Shown here: positions 1 through 9,701 of the stretch, in pieces | Layout: each line of letters begins with the position of its first letter | Position numbering within the stretch: position 1 is the first letter of the stretch | Source: Acinetobacter pittii | GTDB taxonomy: Bacteria > Pseudomonadota > Gammaproteobacteria > Pseudomonadales > Moraxellaceae | Direction: 5' to 3' | DNA length: 64,000 nt | Assembly: GCF_034067285.1 (NCBI RefSeq) | Contig: NZ_CP139286.1 | Coordinates: 992,001 to 1,056,000, forward strand | Translations under genes and position numbers: made by a program | Notes under the pieces: model-generated | Database searches by the model: none | Told to the model about the DNA's origin: nothing | The model's input: the letters and a program-made list of their open reading frames with translations, nothing else

Positions 1-86
1 TCAGGGTTTTATTTAAGCATATCGGTTCGTAGGCACTGGGCCACAAGCTCGGTCCTCAACACTCAATCAAACGGAAGGGGCTATAT

Positions 87-2324
87 ATGGCTGGTGAAAA
101 GTCAACTATTATTTACACACTGACTGATGAGGCGCCATTATTGGCGACCTATTCGCTACTGCCGATCATTGAGACCTTTACCAAGCCAGCTGGCATCGAG
201 ATTATTAAAAGTGACATCTCTGTAGCTGCACGCGTGCTCGCAGAATTCGCTGATTACCTAAGTGAAGAGCAAAAGGTATCTGACAACCTTGCAGAGCTAG
301 GTCGTCTTACACAAGATCCAGATACAAACATTATCAAACTCCCGAACATTAGTGCGTCTGTTGCGCAATTAACTGCATGTATTAAAGAGCTTCAATCAAA
401 AGGTTACGCAATTCCTGATTATCCGGAAAATCCGACGACTGAAGAAGAAAAATCAATCAAAGCTCGTTATGGTAAGTGCCTTGGTTCAGCAGTAAACCCT
501 GTCCTTCGTGAAGGTAACTCTGACCGCCGTGCTCCTGCAGCAGTTAAAAATTACGCGAAGAAACACCCTCATTCAATGAGCGAGTGGAAACAGTGGTCAC
601 AAACTCACGTTTCACATATGGAAGAAGGTGACTTCTACCATGGTGAAAAATCAATGACACTTGATCGCGCGCGTAATGTGAAAATGGAACTTATCACTAA
701 CAGTGGTAAGAGCATTGTTCTTAAGCCAAAAGTTGCGCTTCAAGAAGGTGAAATCATTGATTCAATGTTCATGAGCAAGAAAGCACTTTGTGATTTCTAT
801 GAAAAAGAACTTGATGACTGTAAAGAAGCGGGAATTTTATTCTCTTTACATGTAAAAGCGACAATGATGAAAGTTTCACACCCGATCGTTTTCGGTCACT
901 GTGTGAAAATCTATTACAAAGAAGCTTTCGAAAAACACGGTAAGTTATTTGACGAGTTAGGCATTAACGTAAATAACGGTATGGCTGGGTTATACGAGAA
1001 AATCGAAACTCTTCCTACTTCATTACGTGAAGAAATCATTGAAGACTTACATGCTTGTCAAGAACACCGTCCTGCACTTGCAATGGTTGACTCGGCAAAA
1101 GGCATCACTAACTTCCATTCACCAAACGACATCATCGTTGATGCTTCTATGCCAGCAATGATTCGTGCCGGTGGTAAAATGTGGGGTGCTGATGGTAAGC
1201 AATATGATGCTAAAGCTGTTATGCCAGAATCAACATTTGCCCGTATTTACCAAGAAATGATCAATTTCTGTAAATGGCATGGTAACTTCGATCCGAAGAC
1301 TATGGGTACAGTACCAAACGTTGGTTTGATGGCTCAAAAAGCTGAAGAATACGGTTCTCACGACAAGACTTTTGAGATTTCAGAAGCAGGTATTGCAAAC
1401 ATTACCGATCTTGACACTGGTGAAGTGTTATTGACTCAAAATGTGGAAGAAGGCGATATCTGGCGTATGTGTCAGGTTAAAGATGCTCCGATTCGTGACT
1501 GGGTTAAACTTGCAGTAACTCGTGCACGTAATTCAGGCATGCCTGCAATCTTCTGGCTTGACCCGTACCGTCCACATGAAAACGAGTTGATCAAGAAAGT
1601 ACAAAAGTACTTAAAAGATCATGATACAACTGGTCTTGATATCCAAATCATGTCTCAAGTACGTGCAATGCGTTACACACTTGAGCGTGTGGTACGTGGC
1701 CTAGACACGATTTCTGTGACTGGTAACATCTTACGTGACTACTTAACTGACTTGTTCCCAATTATGGAACTTGGTACTTCTGCAAAAATGTTGTCTATCG
1801 TTCCGCTAATGGCGGGTGGTGGTATGTACGAAACTGGTGCAGGTGGTTCAGCGCCAAAACACGTACAACAACTTGTTGAAGAAAACCACTTACGTTGGGA
1901 TTCACTTGGTGAGTTCCTTGCACTTGCAGTATCTTTAGAAGAAATGGGTATTAAAGAAAATAATGCTCGTGCTAAGTTACTTGCGAAGACTCTTGATGAA
2001 GCGACTGGTAAATTGCTTGACAATGACAAGTCTCCATCACGTCGTACTGGTGAAATCGACAACCGTGGCAGCCATTTCTACTTGTCACTTTACTGGGCTG
2101 AAGCGCTTGCTGCTCAGAACGAAGATGCTGAGTTGAAAGCTAAATTTGCTCCTCTTGCTAAAGCTTTAGCTGAAAATGAAGAGAAGATCGTTGCTGAACT
2201 TGCGCAAGTACAAGGTAAACCAGCGGACATCGGTGGTTACTACGCAATTGATCCGACTAAAGTAAATGCTGTAATGCGTCCAAGTGCTACATTCAATGCA
2301 GCTCTTGCAACAGTTGAGGCTTAA
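87..2324 (+). CDS. icd: Monomeric NADP-dependent isocitrate dehydrogenase (IDH-II type)
   Basis: Oxidatively decarboxylates isocitrate to 2-oxoglutarate with NADP+ in the cytoplasmic TCA cycle. The 745-residue length is that of the monomeric class (about 740), which is unrelated in length and motif order to the dimeric enzyme. Visible family motifs are TLTDEAP at residues 11-17 and the substrate loop [15 protein letters not shown] at 134-148. A strong GGAAGGGG ribosome site at 73-80 sits just before the ATG. A hairpin terminator follows. The dimeric isozyme lies 1.1 kb downstream, so the cell has both. Family identification is firm. Which isozyme dominates under which condition cannot be seen here. 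Confidence 0.96.
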   Translation: MAGEKSTIIYTLTDEAPLLATYSLLPIIETFTKPAGIEIIKSDISVAARVLAEFADYLSEEQKVSDNLAELGRLTQDPDTNIIKLPNISASVAQLTACIKELQSKGYAIPDYPENPTTEEEKSIKARYGKCLGSAVNPVLREGNSDRRAPAAVKNYAKKHPHSMSEWKQWSQTHVSHMEEGDFYHGEKSMTLDRARNVKMELITNSGKSIVLKPKVALQEGEIIDSMFMSKKALCDFYEKELDDCKEAGILFSLHVKATMMKVSHPIVFGHCVKIYYKEAFEKHGKLFDELGINVNNGMAGLYEKIETLPTSLREEIIEDLHACQEHRPALAMVDSAKGITNFHSPNDIIVDASMPAMIRAGGKMWGADGKQYDAKAVMPESTFARIYQEMINFCKWHGNFDPKTMGTVPNVGLMAQKAEEYGSHDKTFEISEAGIANITDLDTGEVLLTQNVEEGDIWRMCQVKDAPIRDWVKLAVTRARNSGMPAIFWLDPYRPHENELIKKVQKYLKDHDTTGLDIQIMSQVRAMRYTLERVVRGLDTISVTGNILRDYLTDLFPIMELGTSAKMLSIVPLMAGGGMYETGAGGSAPKHVQQLVEENHLRWDSLGEFLALAVSLEEMGIKENNARAKLLAKTLDEATGKLLDNDKSPSRRTGEIDNRGSHFYLSLYWAEALAAQNEDAELKAKFAPLAKALAENEEKIVAELAQVQGKPADIGGYYAIDPTKVNAVMRPSATFNAALATVEA

Positions 2325-2354
2325 TTACTAACTCGTTAGTAAATAGTTTAAGAG

Positions 2355-2378
2355 CCGGTGCATATGCACCGGTTTTTT
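2355..2378 (+). terminator. Intrinsic terminator after monomeric icd
   Basis: Perfect stem CCGGTG / CACCGG with a short CATATG centre, followed by six T residues. Confidence 0.85.
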
Positions 2379-2401
2379 ATTGCCTAAAAATAAAAGACAT
2401 T

Positions 2402-2427
2402 AAAAAAGCCCACTGATGTGAGCTTTA
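2402..2427 (-). terminator. Intrinsic terminator of the rluE-type gene
   Basis: Read on the minus strand: AAAGCTCAC, loop ATCA, GTGGGCTTT (one G-T pair), then a T run at 2407-2402. It lies directly downstream of the minus-strand pseudouridine synthase. Confidence 0.8.
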
Positions 2428-2441
2428 AAACTTAAATGTGT

Positions 2442-3233
2442 TTATCGACCATTATTACGCCCACGACCACGTGGTGCTTTGGTATTTGGACGAGTTGTAC
2501 CATTGGTCTTACGACGTGGTTTCTCGCTTTCATCCATTTGCCAAATACGTTTTGTACCAGACTTTTTCGCAGAACCATCTTTATTTTTGCGAACCATTGG
2601 CTTGCCGCCTGTACCGCCTGGTTTTTTAACATATGAACGTGAACGATAAGGCTGTTCAGCTGGCACATCTTTAAAGTCAGGGTAGAGTAATGGTTCAATT
2701 TCTTTAACATCACCTGGTTTTAAGCCAAGTTGAACTAAGTCGATTGAGCCAATTTTAGTACGAATTAAACGTAAAGTTGGAAAACCTACCGCAGAAGTCA
2801 TACGACGAACTTGACGGTTACGGCCTTCGCAAATTGAAATCTCGATCCAAGATGTTGGAATATTTGCACGGTAACGTACTGGCGGATTACGTTCCCACAA
2901 CCATTCAGGTTCACTGACTTTAATGGCTTTAGCTGGCAGCGTTATACCATCGTTCAGTTCTACACCTTTACGAAGTTGTTCAAGCGCTTCTTCGGTTACA
3001 TCGCCATCAACTTGAACTAAATACGTTTTGTATTTTTTATTTGCAGGGTTGGTAATGAACTGATTCAGACCACCATGATCGGTTAAAAAAACTAAACCCT
3101 CAGAGTCCATATCAAGACGGCCTGCTAAGCGTAAAGTCGGGTCATCAACAAAGTCAGAGACGGTCATATGTGCTTCGTCTTTACGAAACTGGGAGAGAAC
3201 GTCATATGGCTTGTTGAGAATCACAATTTTCAT
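2442..3233 (-). CDS. rluE: Pseudouridine synthase, RluE-like (RsuA/RluB/E/F family)
   Basis: Predicted to isomerise uridine to pseudouridine in 23S rRNA. The catalytic motif RLDMDSEGLVFLTDHG near residues 38-53 carries the essential Asp. The protein starts directly with the catalytic domain (MKIVILNKPYDVLSQF) and has no N-terminal S4 domain, which fits RluE rather than RluB, RluF or RsuA. The last ~60 residues form a Lys/Arg/Gly-rich low-complexity tail ending in RGRGRNNGR that E. coli RluE lacks; this probably adds RNA affinity (inference). It sits convergent to the upstream icd and is transcribed away from the dimeric icd. Target U2457 is assumed from the family, not shown. Confidence 0.85.
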   Translation of the reverse strand: MKIVILNKPYDVLSQFRKDEAHMTVSDFVDDPTLRLAGRLDMDSEGLVFLTDHGGLNQFITNPANKKYKTYLVQVDGDVTEEALEQLRKGVELNDGITLPAKAIKVSEPEWLWERNPPVRYRANIPTSWIEISICEGRNRQVRRMTSAVGFPTLRLIRTKIGSIDLVQLGLKPGDVKEIEPLLYPDFKDVPAEQPYRSRSYVKKPGGTGGKPMVRKNKDGSAKKSGTKRIWQMDESEKPRRKTNGTTRPNTKAPRGRGRNNGR

Positions 3234-3429
3234 AAAAAATGGCTTCTTCTTTCAAATAACTAGAGAAAACATTGAGCTATATTTAAGTGTGAAATTTGCT
3301 TATTTCCCACATAAATCTCAAAAAGAATTAAATTCGATTAAGCTATTATGCGTTAATAAAAGTTGAAAGTATTGTTTATCGATAATTATTTTTAGTTAAT
3401 TAAGTATTATAAAAGGGAGAATCTACACA

Positions 3430-4686
3430 ATGGGTTATCAGAAGATCGTGGTTCCTGCCGACGGTGACAAAATCAAAGTAAATGCAGACCTATCACTGAG
3501 CGTACCAAATCATCCAATTATTCCCTTCATTGAAGGCGACGGTATTGGTGTGGATATTACACCAACAATGAAAGCAGTCGTAGATGCTGCGATTTTAAAA
3601 GCTTACGGTGGTAAACGCTCAATCGAATGGATGGAAGTGTATTGCGGCGAAAAAGCCAATAAAATTTATGGCAACTATATGCCCGAAGAAACTTTCGAAG
3701 CACTCCGCGAGTTTGTTGTATCCATCAAAGGTCCTTTAACCACACCAGTTGGTGGAGGCATTCGTTCACTCAACGTTGCTTTGCGCCAAGAATTAGATCT
3801 ATATGTTTGTGTACGACCAGTGCGTTGGTTTGAAGGCGTTCCATCACCCGTTCAACACCCTGAATTAACCGATATGGTGATTTTTCGTGAAAACTCGGAA
3901 GATATCTATGCCGGTATTGAATGGAAAGCTGATTCAGAAGAAGCTAAAAAAGTAATTAAGTTTCTTCAAGAAGAAATGGGTGTTACAAAAATTCGTTTCC
4001 CTGAAGGATGTGGTATTGGAATTAAACCTGTTTCAAAAGAAGGAACACAGCGTTTAGTCCGTAAAGCCATTCAGTTTGCAATCGAAAATGACAAGCCTTC
4101 TGTGACGCTGGTTCACAAGGGTAATATCATGAAATACACCGAAGGCGCATTTAAAGAGTGGGGCTATGAATTGGCTCTAGATCGTTTCGGTGGAGAGCTG
4201 ATTGATGGTGGTCCATGGGTTAAAATTAAAAACCCTAGAACGGGTAAAGACATTATTATTAAAGATGTCATTGCAGATGCGTTTTTACAACAGATCTTGA
4301 TGCGTCCAGCTGATTACTCTGTGATTGCTACCCTAAATTTAAACGGGGACTATATTTCTGATGCTTTGGCAGCAGAAGTAGGCGGTATTGGTATTGCACC
4401 TGGTGCAAATATTGGTGGTGCAATTGCAGTTTATGAAGCAACTCATGGGACTGCGCCTAAATATGCAGGTCAGGATAAAGTAAACCCCGGTTCTATTATT
4501 CTTTCTGCCGAAATGATGCTACGCGATATGGGGTGGATAGAGGCTGCTGACCTGATCATTAAAGGGATTTCTGGAGCGATTGCTGCCAAAACTGTAACTT
4601 ACGATTTTGAGCGCCTAATGCCAGGTGCAACCTTGTTACGTTGTTCTGAGTTTGGTGATGCGATTATCAAACACATGGAAGATTAA
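3430..4686 (+). CDS. icd: Dimeric NADP-dependent isocitrate dehydrogenase (IDH-I type)
   Basis: Same reaction as the monomeric enzyme at 87-2324 but from the homodimeric, E. coli-like class (418 residues against 416). The substrate loop [13 protein letters not shown] places Ser at position 113, the residue phosphorylated by AceK in E. coli. The coenzyme region [13 protein letters not shown] keeps the Lys-Tyr pair diagnostic of NADP+ rather than NAD+ use. AAAGGGAG precedes the ATG with good spacing. A strong terminator follows at 4703. The 196-bp upstream gap is AT-rich and should hold its promoter; I cannot fix a single -10/-35 pair. Confidence 0.97.
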   Translation: MGYQKIVVPADGDKIKVNADLSLSVPNHPIIPFIEGDGIGVDITPTMKAVVDAAILKAYGGKRSIEWMEVYCGEKANKIYGNYMPEETFEALREFVVSIKGPLTTPVGGGIRSLNVALRQELDLYVCVRPVRWFEGVPSPVQHPELTDMVIFRENSEDIYAGIEWKADSEEAKKVIKFLQEEMGVTKIRFPEGCGIGIKPVSKEGTQRLVRKAIQFAIENDKPSVTLVHKGNIMKYTEGAFKEWGYELALDRFGGELIDGGPWVKIKNPRTGKDIIIKDVIADAFLQQILMRPADYSVIATLNLNGDYISDALAAEVGGIGIAPGANIGGAIAVYEATHGTAPKYAGQDKVNPGSIILSAEMMLRDMGWIEAADLIIKGISGAIAAKTVTYDFERLMPGATLLRCSEFGDAIIKHMED

Positions 4687-4702
4687 ATAAATCTTATATA
4701 GG

Positions 4703-4735
4703 AAAGCCCTCGATTCAATTCGAGGGCTTTTTTTA
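4703..4735 (+). terminator. Intrinsic terminator after dimeric icd
   Basis: Stem AAAGCCCTCGA / TCGAGGGCTTT around TTCAAT, followed by seven T. The stop codon of the small minus-strand gene at 4733-4858 falls within this T run. Confidence 0.88.
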
Positions 4736-4858
4736 TTGCATAAATTCGGGGTGTTTCGGAGTTTTAATAAAACCAGTTTTCTTTTGATAACTCTGGTCTA
4801 GGGCCTGAATAATAAGAACGAAAGCAATTAGAAATAAAGGAAAGAGCAGAGTTTTCAC
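4733..4858 (-). CDS. Small single-span membrane protein coupled to the MFS gene
   Basis: A 41-codon reading frame starts with GTG whose last bases overlap the stop of the upstream MFS gene (GTGA overlap), the classic arrangement for translational coupling. The product begins MKTLLFPLFLIAFVLIIQAL, a hydrophobic stretch of about 18 residues that could be a membrane span or uncleaved signal anchor, followed by a polar, basic tail of about 20 residues rich in Lys and Pro ending in HPEFMQ. I read the frame codon by codon and found no internal stop. I do not recognise the family. Its position suggests a partner or accessory of the transporter (inference). The frame is too short for ordinary gene-finding cut-offs. 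Confidence 0.55.
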   Translation of the reverse strand: MKTLLFPLFLIAFVLIIQALDQSYQKKTGFIKTPKHPEFMQ

Positions 4859-6033
4859 GATTTAGTTTCTCCGAGAGTTGAGGTGAGAGAGGGGCGTATA
4901 GGAAGCAAAAGGCAAATCGCAAAAAAGAGAACGATTCCACCTAAAAGAAAAAGATGTGCATAAGACCAATGCAAATGATGTAAAGTACTAATGACAACAC
5001 CTCCTAAAAGCTGAGTGCTAGCAAACCCAATAGTGGCAAGGCTCCAAAGCTTTTGATAACGTTGCTCATAAATCTGTAACAGACTATAAGAACTAATAAA
5101 TACGGTTGCGGGAGTGAGTAAACCTGTCAGAAGCGAAGATAAGGCCAGTAAAGAAGTCATTTGTGAAAGGCAAGGTAAAACAACAGCTAGGCAGTAAATG
5201 GCATATAACCATTTAATAGTTTGTAGATATCCCATTATTCGGCTTAAGCCATAAGCAACAAGTGCACCAATACAGCTTCCCATTCCATAGAGAACCCAAA
5301 ATAGATTTCTTTGCTGTAGGGGAAAATGCAGAGTTCCAGATAAATAATCCATCCAAAACAAAGAATGGGGAATATAGGCAAAGGCACTACACATATAGGC
5401 AATAATAATAACCAGACCCAAACGTGATTTTTGTGAAGCTTGTAGAGAGGTCGATTGCGATTTAATAATCTGGGCAGTATTACGAGTTAATAATCGATAA
5501 AGAGTTAAGCTTCCTAATAGAGAAAGACCAGCAAAAATATCCCAAACATAATGTACGGGCATATTTTTAAGTAAGGGAATAATAATAGTGGCAGATAAAA
5601 CGCCGACACCAATCCCGCTAAATCCTAAAAAATTAACTTTTAATCTTTGCGTGTTGGGAGTGTATTTCATTGCAAAGCTAGGCGCCAAAATCATAAGTAA
5701 ACCACCGGCAATACCTGAAATCGTACGCCAGACAATGAACCATACCAGAGGCATATCCATGAATGAACAACATAGTAGGCTAAGGCTACCAGCTATAGCC
5801 GAAAGTACGATGAGGGAGGGGATGTACTTTTCTTTAATACTGGGCAGCGCCAATAAGGCACCCATGAGATATCCCAATAAATTTGCACTGCCTAAGTAAC
5901 TGGCAAAATCGTGATTCCAGTGATACTGCTCGATCATGATAGGCATGAGCGCAGTATAGGAAAATCTAAAAACACCAATTCCCAAACAAGTTGCCAAAAA
6001 GACAATTATGCTCATTCGATAAAACGTAGACAT
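4855..6033 (-). CDS. MFS transporter, YbfB/YjiJ family
   Basis: A predicted 12-span inner-membrane carrier of about 392 residues. The first span contains LGIGVFRFSYTALMP, which matches the GIGRFAYTPLLP signature of the YbfB/YjiJ group of the major facilitator superfamily. Substrate is unknown; members are usually assumed to be exporters. An in-frame start exists at 6081, but the extra 16 residues are polar and the family begins close to the first span, so the ATG at 6033 is preferred. It is divergent from the LysR gene at 6130, which probably controls it, and its stop overlaps the start of a 41-residue membrane protein. Confidence 0.82.
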   Translation of the reverse strand: MSTFYRMSIIVFLATCLGIGVFRFSYTALMPIMIEQYHWNHDFASYLGSANLLGYLMGALLALPSIKEKYIPSLIVLSAIAGSLSLLCCSFMDMPLVWFIVWRTISGIAGGLLMILAPSFAMKYTPNTQRLKVNFLGFSGIGVGVLSATIIIPLLKNMPVHYVWDIFAGLSLLGSLTLYRLLTRNTAQIIKSQSTSLQASQKSRLGLVIIIAYMCSAFAYIPHSLFWMDYLSGTLHFPLQQRNLFWVLYGMGSCIGALVAYGLSRIMGYLQTIKWLYAIYCLAVVLPCLSQMTSLLALSSLLTGLLTPATVFISSYSLLQIYEQRYQKLWSLATIGFASTQLLGGVVISTLHHLHWSYAHLFLLGGIVLFFAICLLLPIRPSLTSTLGETKS

Positions 6034-6129
6034 GAGAAGACGCTCAATTTTTTTATTATTAAAAACGAGTTTATCAATCATTAAAAATGATTTAATATGA
6101 TGTTAATTATCTTGTTTTGAGATAGTGGT

Positions 6130-7011
6130 ATGTTACTTAAGTCTCTAGAGTTTTTTTTAGCTGTTGCAGAGAGTGGAAGTTTTTCATTGGCTGCACAAAA
6201 AATGTATACGGTTCAATCGAATATCACGAGCCATATAAAAAAACTTGAAGAAGAGTTGGGGGTTATTTTATTCAATCGCAATAACCCAGTGACCTTAACC
6301 AATGCCGGACAACAGCTACATAGTTATGCTGTTCAAATGATTGCGCTACATAATAAAGCTAAAAAGATCTTTCAAGAAGGTGATATTGACCCGAATGAAA
6401 CCATTCGTTTGGGCAGTATGGAAACGACAGCAGCAATACGTCTTCCTCAATTACTCAATCAATGTATGCAGCAATATCCAAATTTACCGATTGAGTTACA
6501 AACCCACCCAACCCGATATTTGTTGAGTGCGGTGCAGCAAGGAGAGGTGGATTGTGCTTTCGTTGCTTCTAAATATGTGATTCCAGAGTTATATAGTTTT
6601 CCTGTCTGGCACGAAGAGCTGGTTCTGGTTTGTCCAAAGCAACAAGTGAGCTTTCCAGACAAGGCCACCCTTGCAAAGACTAGATTTATAGCATTTCGGC
6701 AAGGTTGCTCATATCGACATGCCATAGAGCTTTTCTTGAATGATTTTAGCGTTCCGCCTTCACAAATCATGGAAATGGGAAGCCTTGACGGAATCGTGAG
6801 TTGTGTGGAATTGGGTGTGGGTTTTGCCTTATTACCGAAGTCATATCTCACAAAAGTTGCAGATAAAGTTTCAGTCAATTGTTTTGGATTAAATACGGAA
6901 TCTGCTTTTTTTACTACCTACTTGGTTGCTCAGTTACCAGAAACCTGGGGAACCAATTTAAAGCAGTTTATTCGTTTTATTGAGCAACAATTTGAATTAA
7001 AGGTTGCTTAA
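6130..7011 (+). CDS. LysR-family transcriptional regulator
   Basis: Full-length (293 residues) LysR regulator. The N-terminal winged helix-turn-helix covers about residues 1-60 (LEFFLAVAESGSFSLAAQKM, then SNITSHIKKLEEELGVILFNR), and a periplasmic-binding-protein-like effector domain follows. It is divergent from the MFS gene with a gap of roughly 100 bp, the usual arrangement in which the regulator controls the neighbour and itself from one intergenic operator. The effector is unknown. No terminator is obvious after it. Confidence 0.9.
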   Translation: MLLKSLEFFLAVAESGSFSLAAQKMYTVQSNITSHIKKLEEELGVILFNRNNPVTLTNAGQQLHSYAVQMIALHNKAKKIFQEGDIDPNETIRLGSMETTAAIRLPQLLNQCMQQYPNLPIELQTHPTRYLLSAVQQGEVDCAFVASKYVIPELYSFPVWHEELVLVCPKQQVSFPDKATLAKTRFIAFRQGCSYRHAIELFLNDFSVPPSQIMEMGSLDGIVSCVELGVGFALLPKSYLTKVADKVSVNCFGLNTESAFFTTYLVAQLPETWGTNLKQFIRFIEQQFELKVA

Positions 7012-7219
7012 GTAGAGGCTGATTTTTATACATAAATATCTTACTTAAGTTATAAATTAAAAGTGATATATATGTATTTAAAAGTCATTTTATATTCTCA
7101 CGCAGGTTTGTAATCATCTTGATGCTATAAAATTGTGGAAAAGGGTAGTTTATATAGGCTGGCTATGGTCAAATATGCCCCCTTGAAAGATGACACAAGC
7201 AATAATTTGGAGTTTGGGA

Positions 7220-8614
7220 ATGAATATACCCTTAATCATCAATATTGTGGTTTTCGTCGGGTTAATATTTTTACTCGCCCAAACACGTAAAACAGATTGG
7301 AGCTTATCAAAAAAAGTTCTGGCTGGCTTAGTTCTAGGTGTGGTGTTTGGTTTAGGACTACATTTGATTTATGGCGGTGGCCATCCGATTCTTGCTGAAT
7401 CTATTAGCTGGTTTAATATCGTTGGAAACGGCTATGTAAAACTTTTACAAATGGTTGTTATGCCTTTGGTATTTGTGTCTATTTTGGGAGCGGTTGCAAA
7501 ATTACACCAAGCCTCATCTTTAGGCAAAATCAGTTTTTATACGATTGGTACCTTACTCTTTACAACACTGATTGCTGCCCTGGTAGGGGTGTTTGTTACA
7601 AACCTGTTTGGCTTAACTGCAAAAGGTTTAGTGCAAGGTGCTGCTGAAACTGCACGTTTAACTGCGATTAATACAGACTATGTAGGTAAAGTTACCGATT
7701 TAAGTGTACCGCAATTTATTCTTTCCTTTATTCCAAGTAATCCATTTGCTGAATTAACTGGCGCCAATCCAACTTCAATTATTAGTGTGGTTATTTTTGC
7801 TGTCTTTTTAGGGATAGCAGCACTCAACCTAATGAAAGATGATGCAGAGAAAGGTCAGCGTATTTTAACTGCAATTCAGACTTTGCAGTCTTGGGTAATG
7901 AAGCTGGTTCGTCTAGTGATGACACTTACACCGTATGGTGTTTTTGCACTTATGACAAAAGTTGTGGCAAGTTCGAATGTCGCAGATATCTTAAACCTTG
8001 GTGGTTTCTTGGTGGCATCTTATTTAGGTCTAGCGATCATGTTTGTTGTGCATGCGATTATCTTGACCCTGACAGGTGTTTCTCCACTTAAATTCTTCAA
8101 AAAAGTTGCTCCTGTTTTGACATTTGCATTTACCAGTCGTTCAAGTGCTGCAAGTATTCCGCTCAGTATCGAAACCCAAACTCGTCGTTTAGGTATTCCT
8201 GAATCTATTGCGAGTTTCTCAGCTTCTTTTGGGGCAACCATTGGTCAAAATGGTTGTGCAGGTTTATATCCAGCAATGCTCGCGGTGATGGTTGCGCCAA
8301 CCATGGGGGTTAACACGCTAGACCCAATGTGGATTGCATCGTTGGTTGGTATTGTAACTTTAAGTTCAATTGGAGTTGCCGGAGTAGGTGGTGGTGCGAC
8401 TTTCGCTGCGCTAATCGTGCTTCCTGCTATGGGCTTGCCAGTGACTTTGGTTGCACTGCTTATTTCAATCGAGCCACTCATTGATATGGGGCGTACTGCC
8501 TTAAACGTAAATGGCTCAATGACCGCTGGTGTTGTGACCAGTCAATTAATGGGTCAGACCGATAAAGAAATATTAGACAGTGAAGATGAAATTGAGCTAA
8601 CTCAACATCATTAA
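7220..8614 (+). CDS. tcyP: L-cystine uptake carrier TcyP (dicarboxylate/cation symporter family)
   Basis: Sodium or proton-coupled importer of L-cystine in the inner membrane. The protein is closely similar throughout to E. coli TcyP (YdjN): [31 protein letters not shown] and [20 protein letters not shown] can all be read. The start at 7220 gives [12 protein letters not shown], which matches the E. coli start and has GGAG at 7209-7212 seven bases upstream. An ATG at 7190 would add ten residues and lacks a ribosome site. A sulfur-responsive promoter would be expected, but I cannot see a convincing operator in the 200 bp upstream. A terminator follows. Confidence 0.93.
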   Translation: MNIPLIINIVVFVGLIFLLAQTRKTDWSLSKKVLAGLVLGVVFGLGLHLIYGGGHPILAESISWFNIVGNGYVKLLQMVVMPLVFVSILGAVAKLHQASSLGKISFYTIGTLLFTTLIAALVGVFVTNLFGLTAKGLVQGAAETARLTAINTDYVGKVTDLSVPQFILSFIPSNPFAELTGANPTSIISVVIFAVFLGIAALNLMKDDAEKGQRILTAIQTLQSWVMKLVRLVMTLTPYGVFALMTKVVASSNVADILNLGGFLVASYLGLAIMFVVHAIILTLTGVSPLKFFKKVAPVLTFAFTSRSSAASIPLSIETQTRRLGIPESIASFSASFGATIGQNGCAGLYPAMLAVMVAPTMGVNTLDPMWIASLVGIVTLSSIGVAGVGGGATFAALIVLPAMGLPVTLVALLISIEPLIDMGRTALNVNGSMTAGVVTSQLMGQTDKEILDSEDEIELTQHH

Positions 8615-8626
8615 TAACTGATACTA

Positions 8627-8660
8627 AACGGCTCATCTACTCTGGATGAGCCGTTTTTTT
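8627..8660 (+). terminator. Intrinsic terminator after tcyP
   Basis: Stem AACGGCTCATC / GATGAGCCGTT around TACTCTG, then a T run of seven. Confidence 0.88.
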
Positions 8661-8763
8661 ATATACGTAAATTGCCACTGTGATGTTAATTTTTAAAAAA
8701 CTGTATCTGTTTTTCCTCTAAATAATTTTCGAAAATGAGTCTATTACAAAAGAGAGTACTATC

Positions 8764-9579
8764 ATGAAAATGTATCAAGTCGACGCTTTTACAAAAGAGC
8801 TATTTCGTGGAAATCCGGCTGCTGTGATTGTTGAAAAAGAATGGCTGGATACAGATTTAATGCAGAAGATAGCACTTGAAAACAACTTGTCGGAAACTGC
8901 CTTTGTAAAAATTATAGATGCTGAAAATTATGAAATCCGTTGGTTTACACCAACGGTTGAAGTTGATTTTTGTGGGCATGCCACGCTTGCTAGCGCTTTT
9001 GTAATCTTTAAAGATTTTACTGATAAAAAGACAATTAATTTCCATGTACGAAATTTGGGGCTTTTTGTGGTACATCAAGATGAAGATGGAAAAATCAGAA
9101 TGGATTTCCCGATTCGTAAAGCTCATCAAGTGGAAGATTATCCAGATATTTTACGCCAAGCTTTAACCAAACCTTTTAAAGCGGTTTATCAAAATGTTCA
9201 AGCCTATATTGTTGAGTATGAATCAGTACAAGATGTATTAGATGAGCAGCCTGATATGAATTTGCTCAAAGCTCTAGGTAAGAGAACTGCAATTACAACT
9301 GCTGGTATGGATGTTGTAATAACATCAAAAGCAGACCAGCAATATGATTGTGTATCGCGTTATTTTGCTCCTGTCGCGGGTATTGATGAAGACCCTGTTA
9401 CAGGTTCAATTCATACCGCAATAGCGCCATTATGGGCAGGAAAACTCGCTAAAAATAATATTACGGCTTATCAGGCTTCTAGCCGCGGTGGGGTTTTATA
9501 TTGCAACGTCCTGTCGGAGGAACGTATTGAAATCGCAGGATATGGAAAACTTTATATGCAAGCTGAAATTTTTCCTTAA
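8764..9579 (+). CDS. PhzF family isomerase-like protein
   Basis: 271 residues, full length for the PhzF/diaminopimelate-epimerase-fold family. The N-terminus MYQVDAFTKELFRGNPAAV and the NLSETAFV motif are diagnostic; the Glu of SETAF is the proposed general acid/base in PhzF. C-terminal GIDEDPVTGSIHTAIAPLWA is also typical. The true substrate of these housekeeping homologues is generally unknown, and no phenazine genes are near, so a role in phenazine synthesis should not be inferred. It is a single-gene unit between two terminators. Confidence 0.88.
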   Translation: MKMYQVDAFTKELFRGNPAAVIVEKEWLDTDLMQKIALENNLSETAFVKIIDAENYEIRWFTPTVEVDFCGHATLASAFVIFKDFTDKKTINFHVRNLGLFVVHQDEDGKIRMDFPIRKAHQVEDYPDILRQALTKPFKAVYQNVQAYIVEYESVQDVLDEQPDMNLLKALGKRTAITTAGMDVVITSKADQQYDCVSRYFAPVAGIDEDPVTGSIHTAIAPLWAGKLAKNNITAYQASSRGGVLYCNVLSEERIEIAGYGKLYMQAEIFP

Positions 9580-9586
9580 AATATAA

Positions 9587-9613
9587 GGCCGTTTAAATAA
9601 ACGGCTTTTTTTT
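9587..9613 (+). terminator. Intrinsic terminator after the phzF-like gene
   Basis: Stem GCCGTTTA / TAAACGGC with a two-base AA loop centre, followed by eight T. Confidence 0.88.
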
Positions 9614-9701
9614 CAAAACTTTACTATGAAAGTCAGCTTAAATTTCCTACTATAGTCCCACAACTATTGATTTTTTATTATTCAAATTAATTGGTATTTA
9701 T

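Noticed and set aside
1..86. Gene fragment before monomeric icd
   Set aside because: No frame with recognisable sequence or end of gene is visible in these 86 bases beyond the icd ribosome site.
1739..2062. Open frame on the minus strand inside monomeric icd
   Set aside because: It is antisense to a certain gene, has Ser-rich composition typical of a shadow frame and no ribosome site.
2436..2713. Overlapping open frames on both strands at the end of the rluE-type gene
   Set aside because: They arise from the low-complexity basic tail; the rluE frame is supported by its family motifs.
6459..6878. 139-codon frame opposite the LysR gene
   Set aside because: The LysR frame has complete domain structure; the antisense frame has no recognisable feature.
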